Below the pieces are notes generated by a model. That model was not told the DNA's origin, made no database searches, and saw nothing but the letters and a program-made list of their open reading frames with translations. 64,000 bases of DNA from Rostratula benghalensis (lineage: Eukaryota > Chordata > Aves > Charadriiformes > Rostratulidae): NCBI GenBank assembly GCA_013399305.1, contig VXAI01000020.1, positions 5,836,607-5,900,606 of the forward strand, given 5' to 3'. The position numbers and the translations under genes are program-made. Within the stretch, counting starts at the first letter, position 1; the number at the start of each line of letters is the position of its first letter. Shown here piece after piece: positions 24,401 to 39,400 of this stretch.

Positions 24401-27400
24401 TCTTTATCACAACCCATGATTTTTCTCACTTTTGTCCTTCTGATTCTCTCCCTGAAAGGACTAAGCCTGATCGTTGGTGTTTACATAATATGGGTGTGAC
24501 TGGTCACTAAGCAGATGACATTCTGTGTTAACTGGGAGTTAAGGGAACAGCAGAGCAGCTAATTAAAAAAAAAAAACCAAAACCCACTAAACAAGTGTTA
24601 CTGGGGTTGGTTGCCTGTATGTGTATAGAATTGTGCATACAGAAACACATGCATGCACATTTGATTCCTTTTATCTTTCCGTCCTGGGTTTACTTTATTC
24701 ATGCTAACCCAGTCCTCAAATAATGATTCATTTTCAGTTGGCGTTGTTCTGTGCCCTGCGTTCTCGTGGGCTCAGATATGCACCAGTGCTGGCAGAGGGA
24801 AGGGGGCAGGTATGAGGCACCCTCTGTTTTAGGCTGGCTTATGCTCTGGAATCATACCCAGATTTCAGTTCTCTGCTCTGATCGCTTCTGACGTCAAAGT
24901 AGGGCATACTTGGCCAGCTGCCTTCAGCTCATTAGTGCTTCCAGGAAATTGAGCACCTAATAGTAGGCCAGTGCTGTTCTGGGATTTTAAAGCTTGTTTA
25001 CCTCTTTGTTTTGCACCATCTTGTGCCTAAACTTCTGAATGTCAGGGTCTGGTAGGCCCTGATGTCCCATGTGATGTCTTGCACTCCCTTTGAAAACAAA
25101 ACAAAACAAAACAAACCCCCCAAGTGCTAATATCATGGTGTTACCCCACTGAGAAATTGGAAAAGACACTTTTATTAAATATGGGCTTTACCATGCTTGT
25201 TAGTTCTTGCAGATGGTCTGCTTGTACAAAGGCACAAATGTGTCATCCAAATTATGTTGTGGAGGTGACAGTCCCAGAGAAAGAGTAGCTACTGGAGTGG
25301 AACCAGCCAGCTGACACAGAGGATGATGCAGTGATCTCGTGTCATGTTGGTGGTTGTATGAGGTGCGTGTCCCGTGCCTCCTCAGCCTTTGTATAGAACA
25401 CAACAACTGAGATATAATGTAATAATCTTTGGTAAGATTCTGTGGCTGTGGAAATTCACTTTTTTCATGGAAAGCTTTATTCATTATTAACTTAAATTTG
25501 GAAGTATGACAGGCAGGAATCTTTGTTGAGCTGGGGAGGGCAGGGGAGGAAATGTGTTTGTAGCCATTCCATGATGCTGGGTGAATGAGAGCCGTAGCTA
25601 TTACTGCTGCCTGCTGTTTAAAACAGCACTATTTCATTTAGCTGTCAGTCAGCTGTTTAAAACAGCACTATTTCATTTAGCTGTCAGTCATTCTTAAGTC
25701 TGTTCAATTTCTGGGTGAGCACGTTTTCATTTCAATGATGTGCTGTAGCTTTGTGCCTCACCTCACCATCTCATGGGGCCTGACTGCTTGAAAGGCTGGG
25801 AGCCCTCTCTGGGTGCCTGTTGATAGAGGATACTCTGGGAGGAACACTCTATGCATCTGCAAGCTTGTGTGTGCCTCATGTTTGAGAGTAAATTTGGGAT
25901 GATGTGGAAGCAAGCCCTGGGTAGCTGGAAAATTGCCTTGAAAGATGTGCTTCTGTACCTCTGTTGCGTGTGTGTGTCTGTGCATGCTTATGCACATTTA
26001 ACTGGAAATGAAGGTGGATTCATTACAGTTGTTACAGGTCTCATGATGTGCTTGTGTGAGTAAAATAAGCTTAGCCATTTATACTAAAAGGGCAAGAAAG
26101 ATAAAGTCTCACGAGTTCTCCCGCAGCAGGTTAAGAATTCCCTGCCCCATCTGGAGTTTTGTCTTCCTCGATGGTACAAGCACAAAGATGGAATACGTGC
26201 CTGTGACTGAGTGCAACACCAGGTGGCATAGTTTAAACTGCTATTTATAACTTTTATGTTGACTATTTTGTTGTTCTGCATTGGAGTCTTGAGTGAAATG
26301 GCTGAGGTTTTGGGTATGGCTTTACTTCCACTGACTTTGTTGTGGGAGCAGTAAACATTGTGGGCTGCTTGAGGCAATAACCTCTTACACCGGTGCAGGT
26401 GTAAGATTCATTTGCCTGCATCTATAGCAGTTTGCCACAGTAGCTTGCCTCTTTAAGTATGTTTTCTTGTTTTCAATGTCACTTTCAATTTGTGTGATTT
26501 GCTCTGCATTAACACTGAAGCCTGAAAATTTTAGTACTGTCTTGTTTCAGTTCATTAATCATAGAATCATCTACGTTGGAAGGGACCTTTAAGATCATCT
26601 AGTCTGTGACAAAATCTCATCACCAAACCATGAACAAAAAGAAATAATAGTGAGAGAAAACAAAGAACCCAGAAGATCTTTCAACATAATCCAAAAGTTT
26701 TTAAACTCTGCAGTGAACATACATAACTGTATGCATTTAGTGTTTAGTGACAGGAGCAAGTAAACGTATGGGTACTCATTTACACAATATTTTGTTTTAA
26801 CAGACCTTTAAATATGCCTATTCTAAATTGATCAAATGTATATATTTCTAAAGAAATAATTTATTTAGCTATTCATCATTTCATATATGTTTCAAATTAT
26901 TCTTGTTCCATAAAATAACTCTTCCAGTGCCCTCTGCCAGAGTTTTTGTTTTTGAGTGATTTAGGAGGTGCTGATCTCTTTAATTATTCATAACTACTTT
27001 ATAATACTGTGCTGTAACTGTATTTTTAGAGGTAGACTGAGATGTCTTTCAATTACCAAGAAAGGGGTCAAATCCCTAAAGCCTTCTCTGAAAGCTTACC
27101 CAAAAAGGTAGCTGCTGTGAGTTAGAATTATTTTTGGTATTTTAATCTGACACTAAGGCTTGACAAGGTCCACGGTGTGAGGGAGCTGCTTTCCGTAATA
27201 TACAAAGGTGAGTTGAGTGTGGTCTTTATTTCATTTTTAAAAAATGCTTTTAAAACAACCCAAAACTTGAGAAATCTGAAAATGCACTGTTTCGTGTGAA
27301 ACGGGGAGCAGTCCAACAGCCATGGCCCTACCCCTCCCAAAGGTGATCCGGCTGAGGAGTCAGCACAGGTCAAGGATAATACAGCTCGGAAATGGAAGCG

Positions 27401-30400
27401 TAACTAGGTCCCTACAACTGATCTGCTGTGCCACCCTCGCATCCCCTCGTCCCTTCCTTAAGAGACAGAGCCAATTTGTTGCTGAGCCGATGGCTGCACG
27501 GAGGGTTGATGGCTTCTGTAGCACATGTAAAAGGCTCCTTCTAGACATAGTAGGAGCAGCAAGGATTTGCCAGGTAAACGCAGCTCCCTGCTGGGGGGGG
27601 AGTGAGTTATGTTTTCATCCTTCGAGGAGTGGAGCCAGCAGCACAGACCACCACTGCAGGCTCCCTGCCAGCAGCACCACAGCTGCTTTTAGATAGAACA
27701 CCATCTGCCAGCCCTGAGCTGCCTTTCCATCTCCTTCAGCCCCTGCTCCCCTCTAATGCAGTGGTAAACAGCCTACAGATGTAGAGTCAAAATTATGGTA
27801 AGGGATTAAGATATTAGGGCACTGTTGTTTGTGGCAGTTCTAGCGTTCCCAGTGGAAAAATCGCAGCAAAAGCTTCAGCTGATCAAATTGAAAGTGGTGA
27901 TCAGGTTGGTGGGGATTTTAGCTTAGTGCCTTATGTAAGTATTCCTGTGTGTCAGAGCAAATCTCCATGGAGCACTGCTTCATGTATGGGTGCAAGGTGT
28001 CAAGAATACACAGTAGAAGAAAGCGTAATAAAATTAATTATTTACATATAAGCTAAAAACGTGAGAGGTTCTGAGATCTGAAGGCTGTTAGACATTTCAC
28101 TTTGAAATATTCAGTGAGAGCAGGATGACTAAAGTGGAGCTGGAAAATACTGGAGGATCACATGAGGGCTAAAAATACTCATGCTATGACAGGGAAAATA
28201 ACCAGGGCAGAATGAACTGTTTGTGCACGAGTGCTTTATATATAATGTGCATGCCTTCAAAGAACCAATTATGCAAGAAAAATACCGATTTTTCATTAGG
28301 GAAATGGTATATCCTACTGTGGCAGATGTGCTGGAAATTAATTTTGAGGGATAAAAATATTCAACAAAACCAGTCTTTATTTTAGCAGCTACTGATATGA
28401 TTAAGACTCCTTGAGAGACTGGAGAATTCCTTCCAATTTTTTATTTTTTTTTTGCTTTTCACCAAAACATGCCACCTTTTTCCCCAGGTGGCAGCCAGCT
28501 GGTATCGGCCACAGCAACCTCTGCTGGCAGTGGTGTGGTGCGTGGGGACAACGTGGCAGAGCAGGAGGTGGGAAAGGGCCTGTGGGCTGACAAACTGAAA
28601 ATGCTTCTGTGCCTGGTTCATATGAGGCCAAGGAATTGTACTTGGCCGAGGGGAGCAGCGTGTGCAGTGACAGCGCTGGCCTGGGGAAGTAGAGAGAAAA
28701 GTGGCTCTGCCTTAACACACCCCCTCTGCCAGCATGAGGAGAGTTTAATTTTTAAACCCACTGAGCCTGAGAATTTAGACCACAAAGCAATGCAGGAGCC
28801 AAGGCCTGCCTTTTTTTTTCTTTCTTTTTTTTTTTTTTCCCCTAGGAAGAAGTTGGGTTTTGAAAAAACAGTGGTGAAAATTGCTGTCTTAATTTTTGGT
28901 GTGTTATGGGTGTGGTTTGAATGCCTGCCTTGCTTTAAATATTGCATGTTCTTTTCTATTTCAATTCACATTTTTTATTCACATTTTCTTTCATGTTTAA
29001 TTTTGGGACTGTTTTTTCCATACAGGCTAACAGGTAGTTGAATTTTATAAAATACAGGGGGTTTTAAGAGCAATTCAAATTTTATTGGTCTGCATGCTTG
29101 AGGATGTTTCTGAAAAAAATAGGGCTTTCAGCTGAGAATTGATTGCCATTAAAATGTTGGTTATTTTAAATCTAAAGTAAAGTCTTCATTTACGATGGGA
29201 AAAAAATCTGGGGTTAGTTCCCATCTGTTCAGGATGAACTGAGGGAGTAGTGCCATCGAGAAAACGTTCTCATCTGATGAGTACATTATATGTCCTTGCT
29301 TGGATTACTCTGTTGAAATTTGTCAAAGATGATGCTTTGGTTTCAACTGTTTGGGCACACTTCTCTTTGCCCACTGTCTGGCAGCGGTGATCAGTGTAGA
29401 GCTCAGCAGCCTGTACTATAGCTGGCATCAGTGAATGGAGACCTGAGGGAACATAAGGGGCCTGTCACCCCAGGGAAGTTAGTACCACAAAATGATTAGG
29501 TGGCTCCACAGCAGCACATCGGGATGCTGAAAGACAAGTCAGGTTTTGTCTGAGATCATTGTATTCCCATTAAGCATAATTTGTCATTGTTTATGCCGTG
29601 AAGCATCCCTAAATTGAGCAGTTTCTAGCATCCCAGTGTAACTGCAACAATAAGCCTGTGTGAATATTAATTAATTTACTGTTCTTATTCATTTGTTTTA
29701 ATTGGGTGGAGAATTTTTCTTTACCTCCTGAAGAAACTGCTAGCTCTGTGGCCTCTTGGAGGGTTTGTTTTTTCTTCTGTGGCATGAGTCAGGAATATTC
29801 ACTTTCTGAAGTCCTTTAATTTGACTGAAGATGCACTGTGAGTGATTCCCAAATTCCACTGTAGCAGTGGTGGTGAGGGCTCAGCCAAGTCTGGTGCTTG
29901 CTCAGGGCTTCCATTGCTCTGCACGCTGTCCTCACGCATGTCCGCATTGTATTCGTGCACGCGTTTCCTTGGAATTTTACATAAATATTTAACAGCGTAC
30001 TAATTACTCATGTAGCTTCAAGGAAGATTTCTCTCTAAGCACTAAATAAGTCTCTTGTCTACAAGACTGTGCTTGTGATATAAAGGGACCTGGAATTCAC
30101 AGCCTAGCTTTGTTGTACCCAAAACCCCTGCCGTGCCAACATCCACCGCTTTAAATTTCAGAAATGTACATCTGTTTGTAAAATGTGTCTTTAGTAAAAA
30201 GAATAGTAAAGCTGAAATAGGAGGGGTGTGTGTAATAATATATTTAATTGTAAAGGGCTGACTGTCATTGTTTCTGGAGCACCACTAACAGGAAACTGAA
30301 CTCAGTGCAAAGCTGGTTCATCCACCTTATTTCAGTACAAGAACAAACGTTGCATTTCAACTGTGAACTTATTCTTCCTGTCCCTGCTAGTGTTATATGG

Positions 30401-33400
30401 GCAGGTACAAAAAATTAGCCAGGTGCTAATTGAAGTAGCTGTGATACTGTTTTTAAAAAAAAAAAATCTAGCTGGACCCTGCATTGACCCAAAATTTGAA
30501 CATGCTGTAATAGATGTTCTCAGAGCAGTGGAGGTAGGAAGGAAGGAACCCTTCTGCTCAAAGCAGGATCACCTAGAGCGGGTTGCCCGGGACCATGTCC
30601 AGTTGGATTTTGAGTATGTCAAAGGGTGGATATGCTGCAACCACTGAGAAACTTTTTCCAGTATTTGATCACCCTCACAGTGAAAAACTTTTTCCTTGCG
30701 TTTAAATGGAAGTTCTTGTATTTCAATTTGTGCCCATTGCCTCTTGCCCTTTGACAGAATATCATTGAAAATAGCCTGGCTCGGTCATCTTTGCACCTTC
30801 CCTTTGGGTATGGATAAGATCCCCCTGATGCTTCTCTTCTCCAGGCTTAACAGTTCTAACTCTCAGCCTTTCCTCATACATAAGGTGTTCCAGTCCCACA
30901 TTCATCTTTGTGGCCCTTTGGACTCTTTCCAATATGCCCATGTCTCTCATGTACTGGGGAGCCCTGAACTGGGTCCAGCATTCCAGATAAGCCTCACCAG
31001 TGCTGAGTAGAGGAGGAGGATCAACTCCATTGACCTGTTGGCAATGCTCTTCCCATTGCAACCCAGGAGGCTGTTGGCTTTCTTTTCTTGCAACGGTGCA
31101 TTGCTGGCTCATGTACCACTTCATGTCCACCAGGGCTCCCAAGTCTTTATCTACCTCCCCACTTTCCAGACCATTGGCCACTGGCATGTACTGGGTCATG
31201 GAGTTCCCCTCCAGGTGTAGGGCTCTGCACTTTTTTGAACATTCACAGCTTGAAAAGGAGTTGGTAATGGCAGTGATTACAATGCAATTAGCTCAGGGGT
31301 CAGTGAAAAGAGCTGCTTTTCAGAAACTTTGTATGTAAAATTATGTGTATAGGGTTTTTTGTGCTTTCTCTGAGTATGTAACTGTATATTTATGTATAAA
31401 TATTCATATATAAATATTTACATATTTTCATAGAAAATATGTTGTGCAGCATTTAAACTGCTTGGATGATATAGTCCCTCTGAGTAATGCATTAGGATTT
31501 ATTCCACGCTTGCACTAATTGACTGTAAAGCCATTGTCATGCTCAATAGCAAAGTCATTAAGTCTACCAAGATCTTTCATCTCCATTTAGATATCTGGCC
31601 ACTCAAGTATTTTGCAATACCCCACCAACCAACATCCTTTAATTCTTTTATGAAATTAAGCTTACTAGAAATGAGTTACCTCTGTGCTGATTCCAAAACT
31701 GATGTTTCAGAATAAATGTGCAGTAAAGCCTTTTTTTTTTCCTCCAGGAAATTTTAAATTAGAAATCCCTAGCCATTCTCTATTGCAGTTAAGTTCTATC
31801 CAGCTGTCGCTGATACTGTCTGAAATGTTGGGGTTTTTATCTGTGTTAGTGAAATTGGGATATTGTGTTCATTTGAGAGCTGCTCCTGAGCAGTGGAGCA
31901 AAAGTCGATTTCTTTTGATTTGTCTGGACTTAGTTACACTTTGCTGTGGAAATTCAAAAGGCTTTGTTGGTTTCAAAGGAGGGCAGAATATAAAGTGGTG
32001 TGTTGGTGCTATCTGGCCCTCTCTGTCTGCAGGCATGGGTGATGTGGCTTGTTCAGCACACTCTGGGAGGCCCCTCAGCTTCAAATTAGAGAGAATACCT
32101 GGGGATTAAATATTTGTGCCTGCTCTGCCCTTAACTCTCTCTGCAGGTTAAAAAAGGTGTGTACTTAATGATTTAGCTTTCTGTGATCAGTAACCCAATG
32201 CACAAAGAACTAGCTCACTTTGTGGGGCTGTTGAGCATGAAAGGGATGTAATATGCCAGGGCTGCACAAGACAACGTGCCTTGCTTGGGTCTTGCACCAT
32301 GACCCCCCAGGAGAAGTGATGAAGAGCTGTCAGGCCAAGGGATGCTGCCCTAGAAAAGCTGAGCAACTTTTCCTGTGCTTATGTGCAGAAGTCTGCTGCT
32401 CAGAGAAAGTCCAAGGAGAACTTCAGGTAGAAGAAGGGTAGCTGGTAGAGGGGGAAAGCTTCATCAGCCAGCCAAGGTTTCACATCTTGAGGGTCCATAG
32501 CTTGTTTTATAGCATTTAATTTTCAGTGGGTATGCTGAATTGCATCTCGCAGGTGTCCAATACAAGAAGAAATCAACCCTGAAACCTTAGTTCAGTATAC
32601 ATCTATGTTATTTTAATTTTTGTGGGGGTGGCTTTTGCAGTTGTATGTGATACAAGTATTCACTAAATAGCATTGTAGTTCGGCCTGAAGTTATAGGCAA
32701 AGTGATTATTTCATTTAATTTCTTACATGTTTTGGCACCAGTTTTCTTCTATTTATCTGCTAATGCAAATGAAAGTTATCTTCCTTGCTGTGAGAACACC
32801 TTAACTTAAGCAGCTGATTTTTACTTAGAAACGTGGTCTGAACCTAGAAAATGTGCAGTGAAGGCAGAGTGTTAAAGTTTGTGAAAAACCTGTAACGAAA
32901 GCAGGGTGATAAAGTTTATGAAGTTGCCTAGAGGAAGAAAGAGAAGCAAAAGACCTTGGCAATTTTAATGTTTTCCCACAAATCATTAAGTCCTTGCTGA
33001 TCTAGATAGGATGTGAAAACAAGTGTCATTTCAGGCATGTAAGCAACACTGAATTTTCTCAACTTTAGCAAGCCTGTGAACTGTATCTGAAATCTGCTAG
33101 AAGTGAGTCTGGAGCACTGGAAGGGGCTGCCCAGAGAGGTTGTGGAGTCTCCTTCTCTGGAGACATTCAAAACCCGTCTGGACATGTTCCTGTGTGACCT
33201 GATGTAGGTGTTCCTCGTCCGGCAGGGGGACTGGACCAGATGATCTTTCAAGGTCCCTTCCAATCCCTGAGATTCTGCAATTCCTTGATTATGTAATTAT
33301 AAGGATTTAGACATGGAAATGGACTGAAATCACCAATTTCTGAAAAAAAGTATTATCTGACTCATTTTAAGGATGACAGGAAAGGAGAGCAGACATCTTG

Positions 33401-36400
33401 CACAGAAATGTTTACACAAGTCAACTGAATTATCAAGATGGTTTTTTTGTTCTGCTGGCATTAGGTGACCCAGTTAATACAGAGTTATCCTTGGAGGAGG
33501 TGGTTGCTACAGAGGGAGGCCTGTGACTGAGTCAGAAAAGCCTAAGCTAGCTCCATTAAATAACCCATTGCTGTTGTCCTTTCCCATAGCTGTACAGCTT
33601 CTCCAAGGGTCCACTCTACCCAGTTCTAGGTCAGTGAGACCGTGTGAGCTCCATGGCTTGGTCATATGGGCAGCCTCACAAGTCGCCTTGCTTGCCTCCT
33701 TGTGATTTCTTCCTAGTAATACCTTTGTAAAACATTGGTTTTACAATTAATTGCTTTATTAAAGTGTTGCCTGACACTGGGGTTACGTTGTGGAAATGAC
33801 AACATAGAACAATTTGTAGGGTGCCATAAATCAAGCTGGGACAAATCCTTCTGGAATTGGTGAACTGCTAGCCCAGAGCTAAGGAGAAGGCTCTGAGTTG
33901 GAGCCCAGCGCTAGCAGGAGCCAAGGCAAGGTGGGCCTCCAAGAGCCAGGCATCTGTGTCCTGGGGCTGAGCAACTAAATCAAACGGCCAGCAACGAGAA
34001 GAGGAAAGGTGAGGAGGCAGAGCAAGGTGTGAGGAGCTGGCTGCGAGGTTTGTGTGAAGGCACTGCAAAACGTTTCACACATGTTCCTCTGAATGTTTGT
34101 GTGCCACGGGTGTTGTGGAAGAGGACCTGTGCACACTTGTGAGTTGCCTTTTCTGCTGGTGAAGACCTCACTCCATATTCTGGCAGATTTGCAGTGTGAG
34201 TAATTAAAAACAAAGAGCAAAACTGAAGCAGATCAAAACTCATCTCGTGGTCACTATGGCAACTGTGAGTTCAGTGATGGATTTAATTCTGTGTGCACTG
34301 TCTGAATTTCAATGCCCTTGTCTCAGGGATGGTTTACATTTGAAAATGAGGAAAGCACAGTTTAGCTGAGTTTTTTGACATCTTGTCTTTCTCCAGGGGA
34401 ATCTGCATGCTAAATATTGGCCTGGAGGAATGGTCTGTTGAGGGCATATTTTTTAAAGCTGAAAGCTGCTGACAGCTAAGGGAACTGTATACTCTTAGTC
34501 TGATGTTTATTTACTTCAGTTTTAGAGTTACTTTACTCTCTGTAGCAAACTCAAAGCAAAACTGCTAGGAAATGTGTTTTTTTCTTTTTTTTTTTCCCAA
34601 GGTATAACAGCACCAGAACTTCTTATACTGTCATTATGAAGTACCAGAGAGAATGACTGTCTGAAAAATGAATACTTTTGTTTTCTGTACCAGGTTAACA
34701 GGAATGTATTTATCATGGGGATAAATCTTGATTATTATATATTTATTGTACTTTTCAGGTGCTGCTAAATCCAGTCCAGCTTCTAAACCAGGATCCACAC
34801 CTTCTCGCCCATCTTCAGCAAAAAAAGCTGCACCAGGCAGCTCAGCATCCAAATCAGATAAAGATTTGGAAACTCAAGTCATACAGCTCAGCGAACAGGT
34901 AAATTTATTTTAGGCATAAATTAGAGGTGTTCTTTGTCACAGGCACTCATGAAATCTAATATTGCCCTCTGTTGAATGATGCTCTCCAGAATTATGAAGG
35001 GACAAAAGATTGAAGTAACTCAGATGGGAAGAAAAAGGTGATTTATTTTTAAAAATAACATCTGACACAGATGACTGGTGTTCACCAGTATTTTTAAAAT
35101 GTGATCTTAGGAATGACAGGTGAGGCTTGCTGAAGTATGATAACTTCGTTAGATTTTGATAGATGTCTTTTATTTCACTTGGGTAGGAAAAATTCCAATA
35201 GTGTCTTTGTTCTTGTGTATTACAAATTTGAAATAAATCACTTTAATGTGTTGCTGTGAGGACAACTAGACTGTTTGTAATACCAAGATGTTAGAGATTT
35301 GCAGCTGCATCGAGACTAGCTCATTGCACTCTGCTTCCTGGAAGGAAGACATTAAGACGGCCTTTTTCATTTAAAAACGTGATCTTTCTTTGTGAGAATA
35401 CTTAAATAGAAATAGTGTTCTGCAATGTAATTAATAAATATTCATAATTTCTTTAATAGGAATGTAAGGGCTTAATTTACATTTATGCTATGGCGCTTTA
35501 CATCACACTGTCATTCCTGGACATGCAAGCAATGTCTGCAGTGAACATGAATAAGTATCTGTATCTGGCTCAAGAGTGCTCTCAGAATGGTGTAAATGCT
35601 ACTAATCTAAATGAGGCCTGATCCTTCTATTTGTCCTTGACAAGGGAAAATGGGAATATATTTTACAGTCCGAGCTGCCTGGCAGCTGCATTCAGGAAGA
35701 GAAATCGTTATTCTGGACCAAGTATAATTTTTCACAAGGGCATTTCATTTTCAGGCTTTCATTGACCTGAATGATAAAGCTTTCAGTTTGCTGGGGCACT
35801 GATAGCGAATTCATGGTTCCTGTTACACACTTAAAGGTGGTAGATGGATAGCCACATCCCAAAATGGCATACAGAACTTCCAGGGTGTAATTCTGAGCAT
35901 AACAGGGTCCTCAGCCAAACAAATGACAAGAAAGTTTTTACACGTTTCACAAGGAACACATGTATATATTTTTCATGATTTTTTTTTTTTTACTCAATGT
36001 AAGAGTGGAATTCAGACATCAGCTTAATGCACCTTAAACCATGACACTTTTATTCAGAAGTCAGAATGTGTTTGCTTCAGCAGGGAGAGTTGGTTGGGAT
36101 CTGAGCAAGATAAAAAAACATTTGATCTTGACTAAAATTGGCACTCACTATCACATCCACTGCTAATGTATTCCTAGCACATTCCACGTGTGAAAACCTT
36201 AAGCTTTACATACAAATAACCTGGAGGGAAAACTGATTATTTCCCCCATGACCAAAGAGGAAAAGAAATTTTGAGGATTTGGAAAGTTAGTGTTTTAATA
36301 GCTGGATTTTAAGAGACCTCTTCTTGCAAGAATGATCTGGAAGGTTTGTTTTTTTTTAATGCTGGCAGCGTTTGGGATTCCATTTCCCACTAATGGTTAC

Positions 36401-39400
36401 TTGTGCACACTGGGCATATAACCCAAACCAAAAAAAACTATGTACAAGCAGCCCTGAGCCAGGTTTTTCTGACCCCCAGTCTGAGCATGCTGGAAGAGCC
36501 ACGTTGCCCATCTTTTTACTATTCCCCAGCAACCTGGGAGATGAGGGCAGCAGCAACTTTGACCCCTTTGCTCTCTTGATTATGAGTAAGAAAAGGTGAA
36601 TGTTATCTGTAGATATTGAATTCCTACATGGCTGTAACAGATTATTTTTTTTCAGCCCTTTCACGCGTGGCAAGTAAGGGAGACTGAAACATCTGAACTT
36701 CCATGCAATTTGTAGTGGAAAAATTGAACTAGTGGGACTGTCCAAACACTATATTTTACCATGGTGGTGTTTAATGAGCTATTTGCAATAATCACAAGCC
36801 GTCTATAACGTTTGCTATTTTAATGGTTCTCAACAATCTTAGAGTTTCTCTTAAAATGGTCTTAGCTATTGACTTGGTCTGTACTAGTAAACTGAACACT
36901 TCCAAGGAATGTCACTGCACTGAAACTTGATTGCCCATAGCATTATAATGGTCCCTACTGTGGTTTTGGTCTGTGCCAGCAAACGCTCCCCTGAAGAGTT
37001 TGAGTGCAGTTAAGGAGACGACACAAACTAGGGACTATTAGATACGGAGAGTGGTCCCAGGAACTGGGAACTGTCTGATAGCATATACATGGTTTCCAAA
37101 ACCAGCACCATCTTGGCTGCTTGTCTACAGTATATGCTTAATCTCCCACCTGGTTCTGCAGCCCTGTGAGTTTTCATGCAACCAGTAAGTACCACCAGAG
37201 AAAAGACCAGTTAGCAAGAACTGTGGCCTTTGCATCTGGTACCTGCGTTGCAGCAGGGTACTTCTGGTCCAGAATGGAGTTAATGTGCACTGTTGCTCAA
37301 ACAGGATTAGCCTTTTGGTGTGTTTGCAGCAGGGGAAAAAAAGTTGTAATTACCTGAAGAAAAACAAATGTATGTGTCACAGACAAGTAACTGGTATGTA
37401 ACTGAAGAAAAGCATATCTGGTTTGGTTATAACAGTATTTACCATATCCTGTAGTTAATTGTGTGCATACATGAAAACTTTACTGATTCTGTTTCTTATA
37501 AAGGAGTGAATGTATAGAACAATAGCAGGAGAAAATGCCTTCATAGTAAATAGGTCTGAGGGAGGAGGGCGTCTGAGCTGTTAGCTGCCAATGTTTGTTG
37601 TTTTCCCAAGCTCTAGCAAGCACAGAGCAAGATGATCTGGAAGCAGTTATGTCCTCGCTCTGTCTGGATGCAGGTATTCCTCTCAAGGAATATGCTGGTC
37701 CAGATCCAGAAGACGCATCTTAAATATAAGGTCTTCATATTTAGACCAAAATATTGTAAATTCCTGTTCTATTCCTACTTTCATCAATAAACAGTTAATT
37801 TTAAGGTGACTGGTCATTTTATCAATTGTAAGTTCGAACTGTCAAGTTCCCTTGGGTGTTAAACTCTGGCTGCTGGTCAGAAATGGGTTAGTACATAAAT
37901 GAGATGCTCTGAGGTCTGGCCCCGGTGACAGGTCAGTTCTGCTGTCTGACACCTCTGAGAGTGCAGTTAAAGGTCAGAAAAGGGCTTGGCCAGCTCAGCA
38001 GTTATGGTTAAAATGAACTGATAGGATTTAGTAGGCTGTTAAAGCATTGTTTGAGCTCTGCTGGTATTTTTACTAGTGGAAGGAATAAATTAGCTTGCAG
38101 TACAACTGGCAACCCAGACCTTTATTAAATTGTATCAGTTCAATGAAATGTAGTATGCAACTTATTTAGCGTGTTTTATTTAGAAAACAGTTTCTCCAAT
38201 TGCAGGCCTTAAAATGTGGATGTTAATTTGACTGTAATTTAGACATGATTGGGGTCAATGTGTTTACTGAAGCAGCTTCACCCGTGGTTATTTCTGTTGG
38301 TTGTTACACTGCTGATTTCCAAATTTGAGAGCTACTTACATATTATTCTGATTATGTATATCCAGTATTTCACACTCCCAAAAATATTTGCTCTTTTAAA
38401 ACTGTATGTGTGTATGTATACATATGTATGTATAAAAATATATTACAACATCTGTCCTGATTTATACAAAGCCTAATCATTAACAGCTCTGTTGCCCAAA
38501 ATGATTTGCAGCAGTTCCAGTGCTGACATTGAGACTGACAGTATAGCTTGAAGACTCTTGTGAACAAGGCTGCAAAGAGAAAGACACTTGGCATCTGAGA
38601 GCATTTGTTGATTGAAAGAGCACATCAGTCAGAGCAGAAAGTCCATGGTGCAGCTGGTCGCAGCATCAAGGTGCCAAAAAGGCAGGTCTCCAGCAGTATG
38701 GCAAGTGGGGAGGCAGAAAAGAGAAGAGGTGGAAAAAACAACACAGGAGGACTCACACTTGCAACTATAGGACCTTTTAATTTCCTAACTAATTTCCCTT
38801 TGTGAGCTTTTGTGCTAGCTCTATGTGTTTTTAGGCAAGGAGGTACTGCAGATTTCCTGACAACTGCACATTAAGCCAGGCAAAATAACACAAGTACTGA
38901 GCTGAAAATTTTATTAACTACCATTACATGACACTTCTGGCAGCTTTGTTAAAGCCAAGTTTTAATTAGCCCTGATTCCTGAACTGCTTCTTTGGGGTTT
39001 GATATAAAAGAGCACTGAAAAATTTGACTTTTAAGGATCAAGGTTAGAAGCCTCCAAGAGGCATAACAGGGGAGCCTCATTTAATGCTGTCTATTGTGTA
39101 AGGTTCAATCTAGTACTTTAAAAAAAAAAGGGAACTTAAATTTAAGCTATAAAATTGAATATACATTTAAGATTGTTTCACATGCTGTATCTTAGACTGA
39201 GTGGTTTTGTTTGTAGTGCACCCCACAACTGATGCATCACATCTCGGTTTATACACAGGTACATTCATTAAAACTTGCACTTGAAGGCGTGGAGAAGGAA
39301 AGGGATTTCTACTTTGGCAAATTAAGGGAGATTGAACTTCTCTGCCAAGAGCACGGGGGAGAGAACAATGACCTTGTCAATCGGCTAATGGAAGTCCTTT

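Larger units (their letters stand above)
23403..34758 (+). other. MAPRE2 intron (about 11.4 kb)
   Basis: No exon seen. It contains the solo LTR (23956-24500), an AAAAC microsatellite at about 25094-25118, the 39-bp tandem duplication (25613-25690), a CR1 stub (26557-26607), a hairpin at 28470-28493, a long reverse CR1 (30547-31240) and a forward CR1 (33112-33288). The longest open frame of the window, 28469-29041, falls here and looks like chance. Confidence 0.75.

Noticed and set aside
24299..24499. Hydrophobic 66-codon + frame resembling membrane segments
   Set aside because: It lies inside the solo LTR, whose T-rich 3' part gives Leu/Val-rich translations.
28469..29041. The longest open frame in the window (190 codons, + strand)
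   Set aside because: It lies wholly within a MAPRE2 intron, runs through poly-T/poly-pyrimidine sequence that translates to Phe/Ser runs, and shows no domain or splice logic.
30762..31199. 145-codon minus-strand frame as a possible gene
   Set aside because: It matches the degraded C-terminal part of CR1 ORF2 and sits in a CR1 copy.
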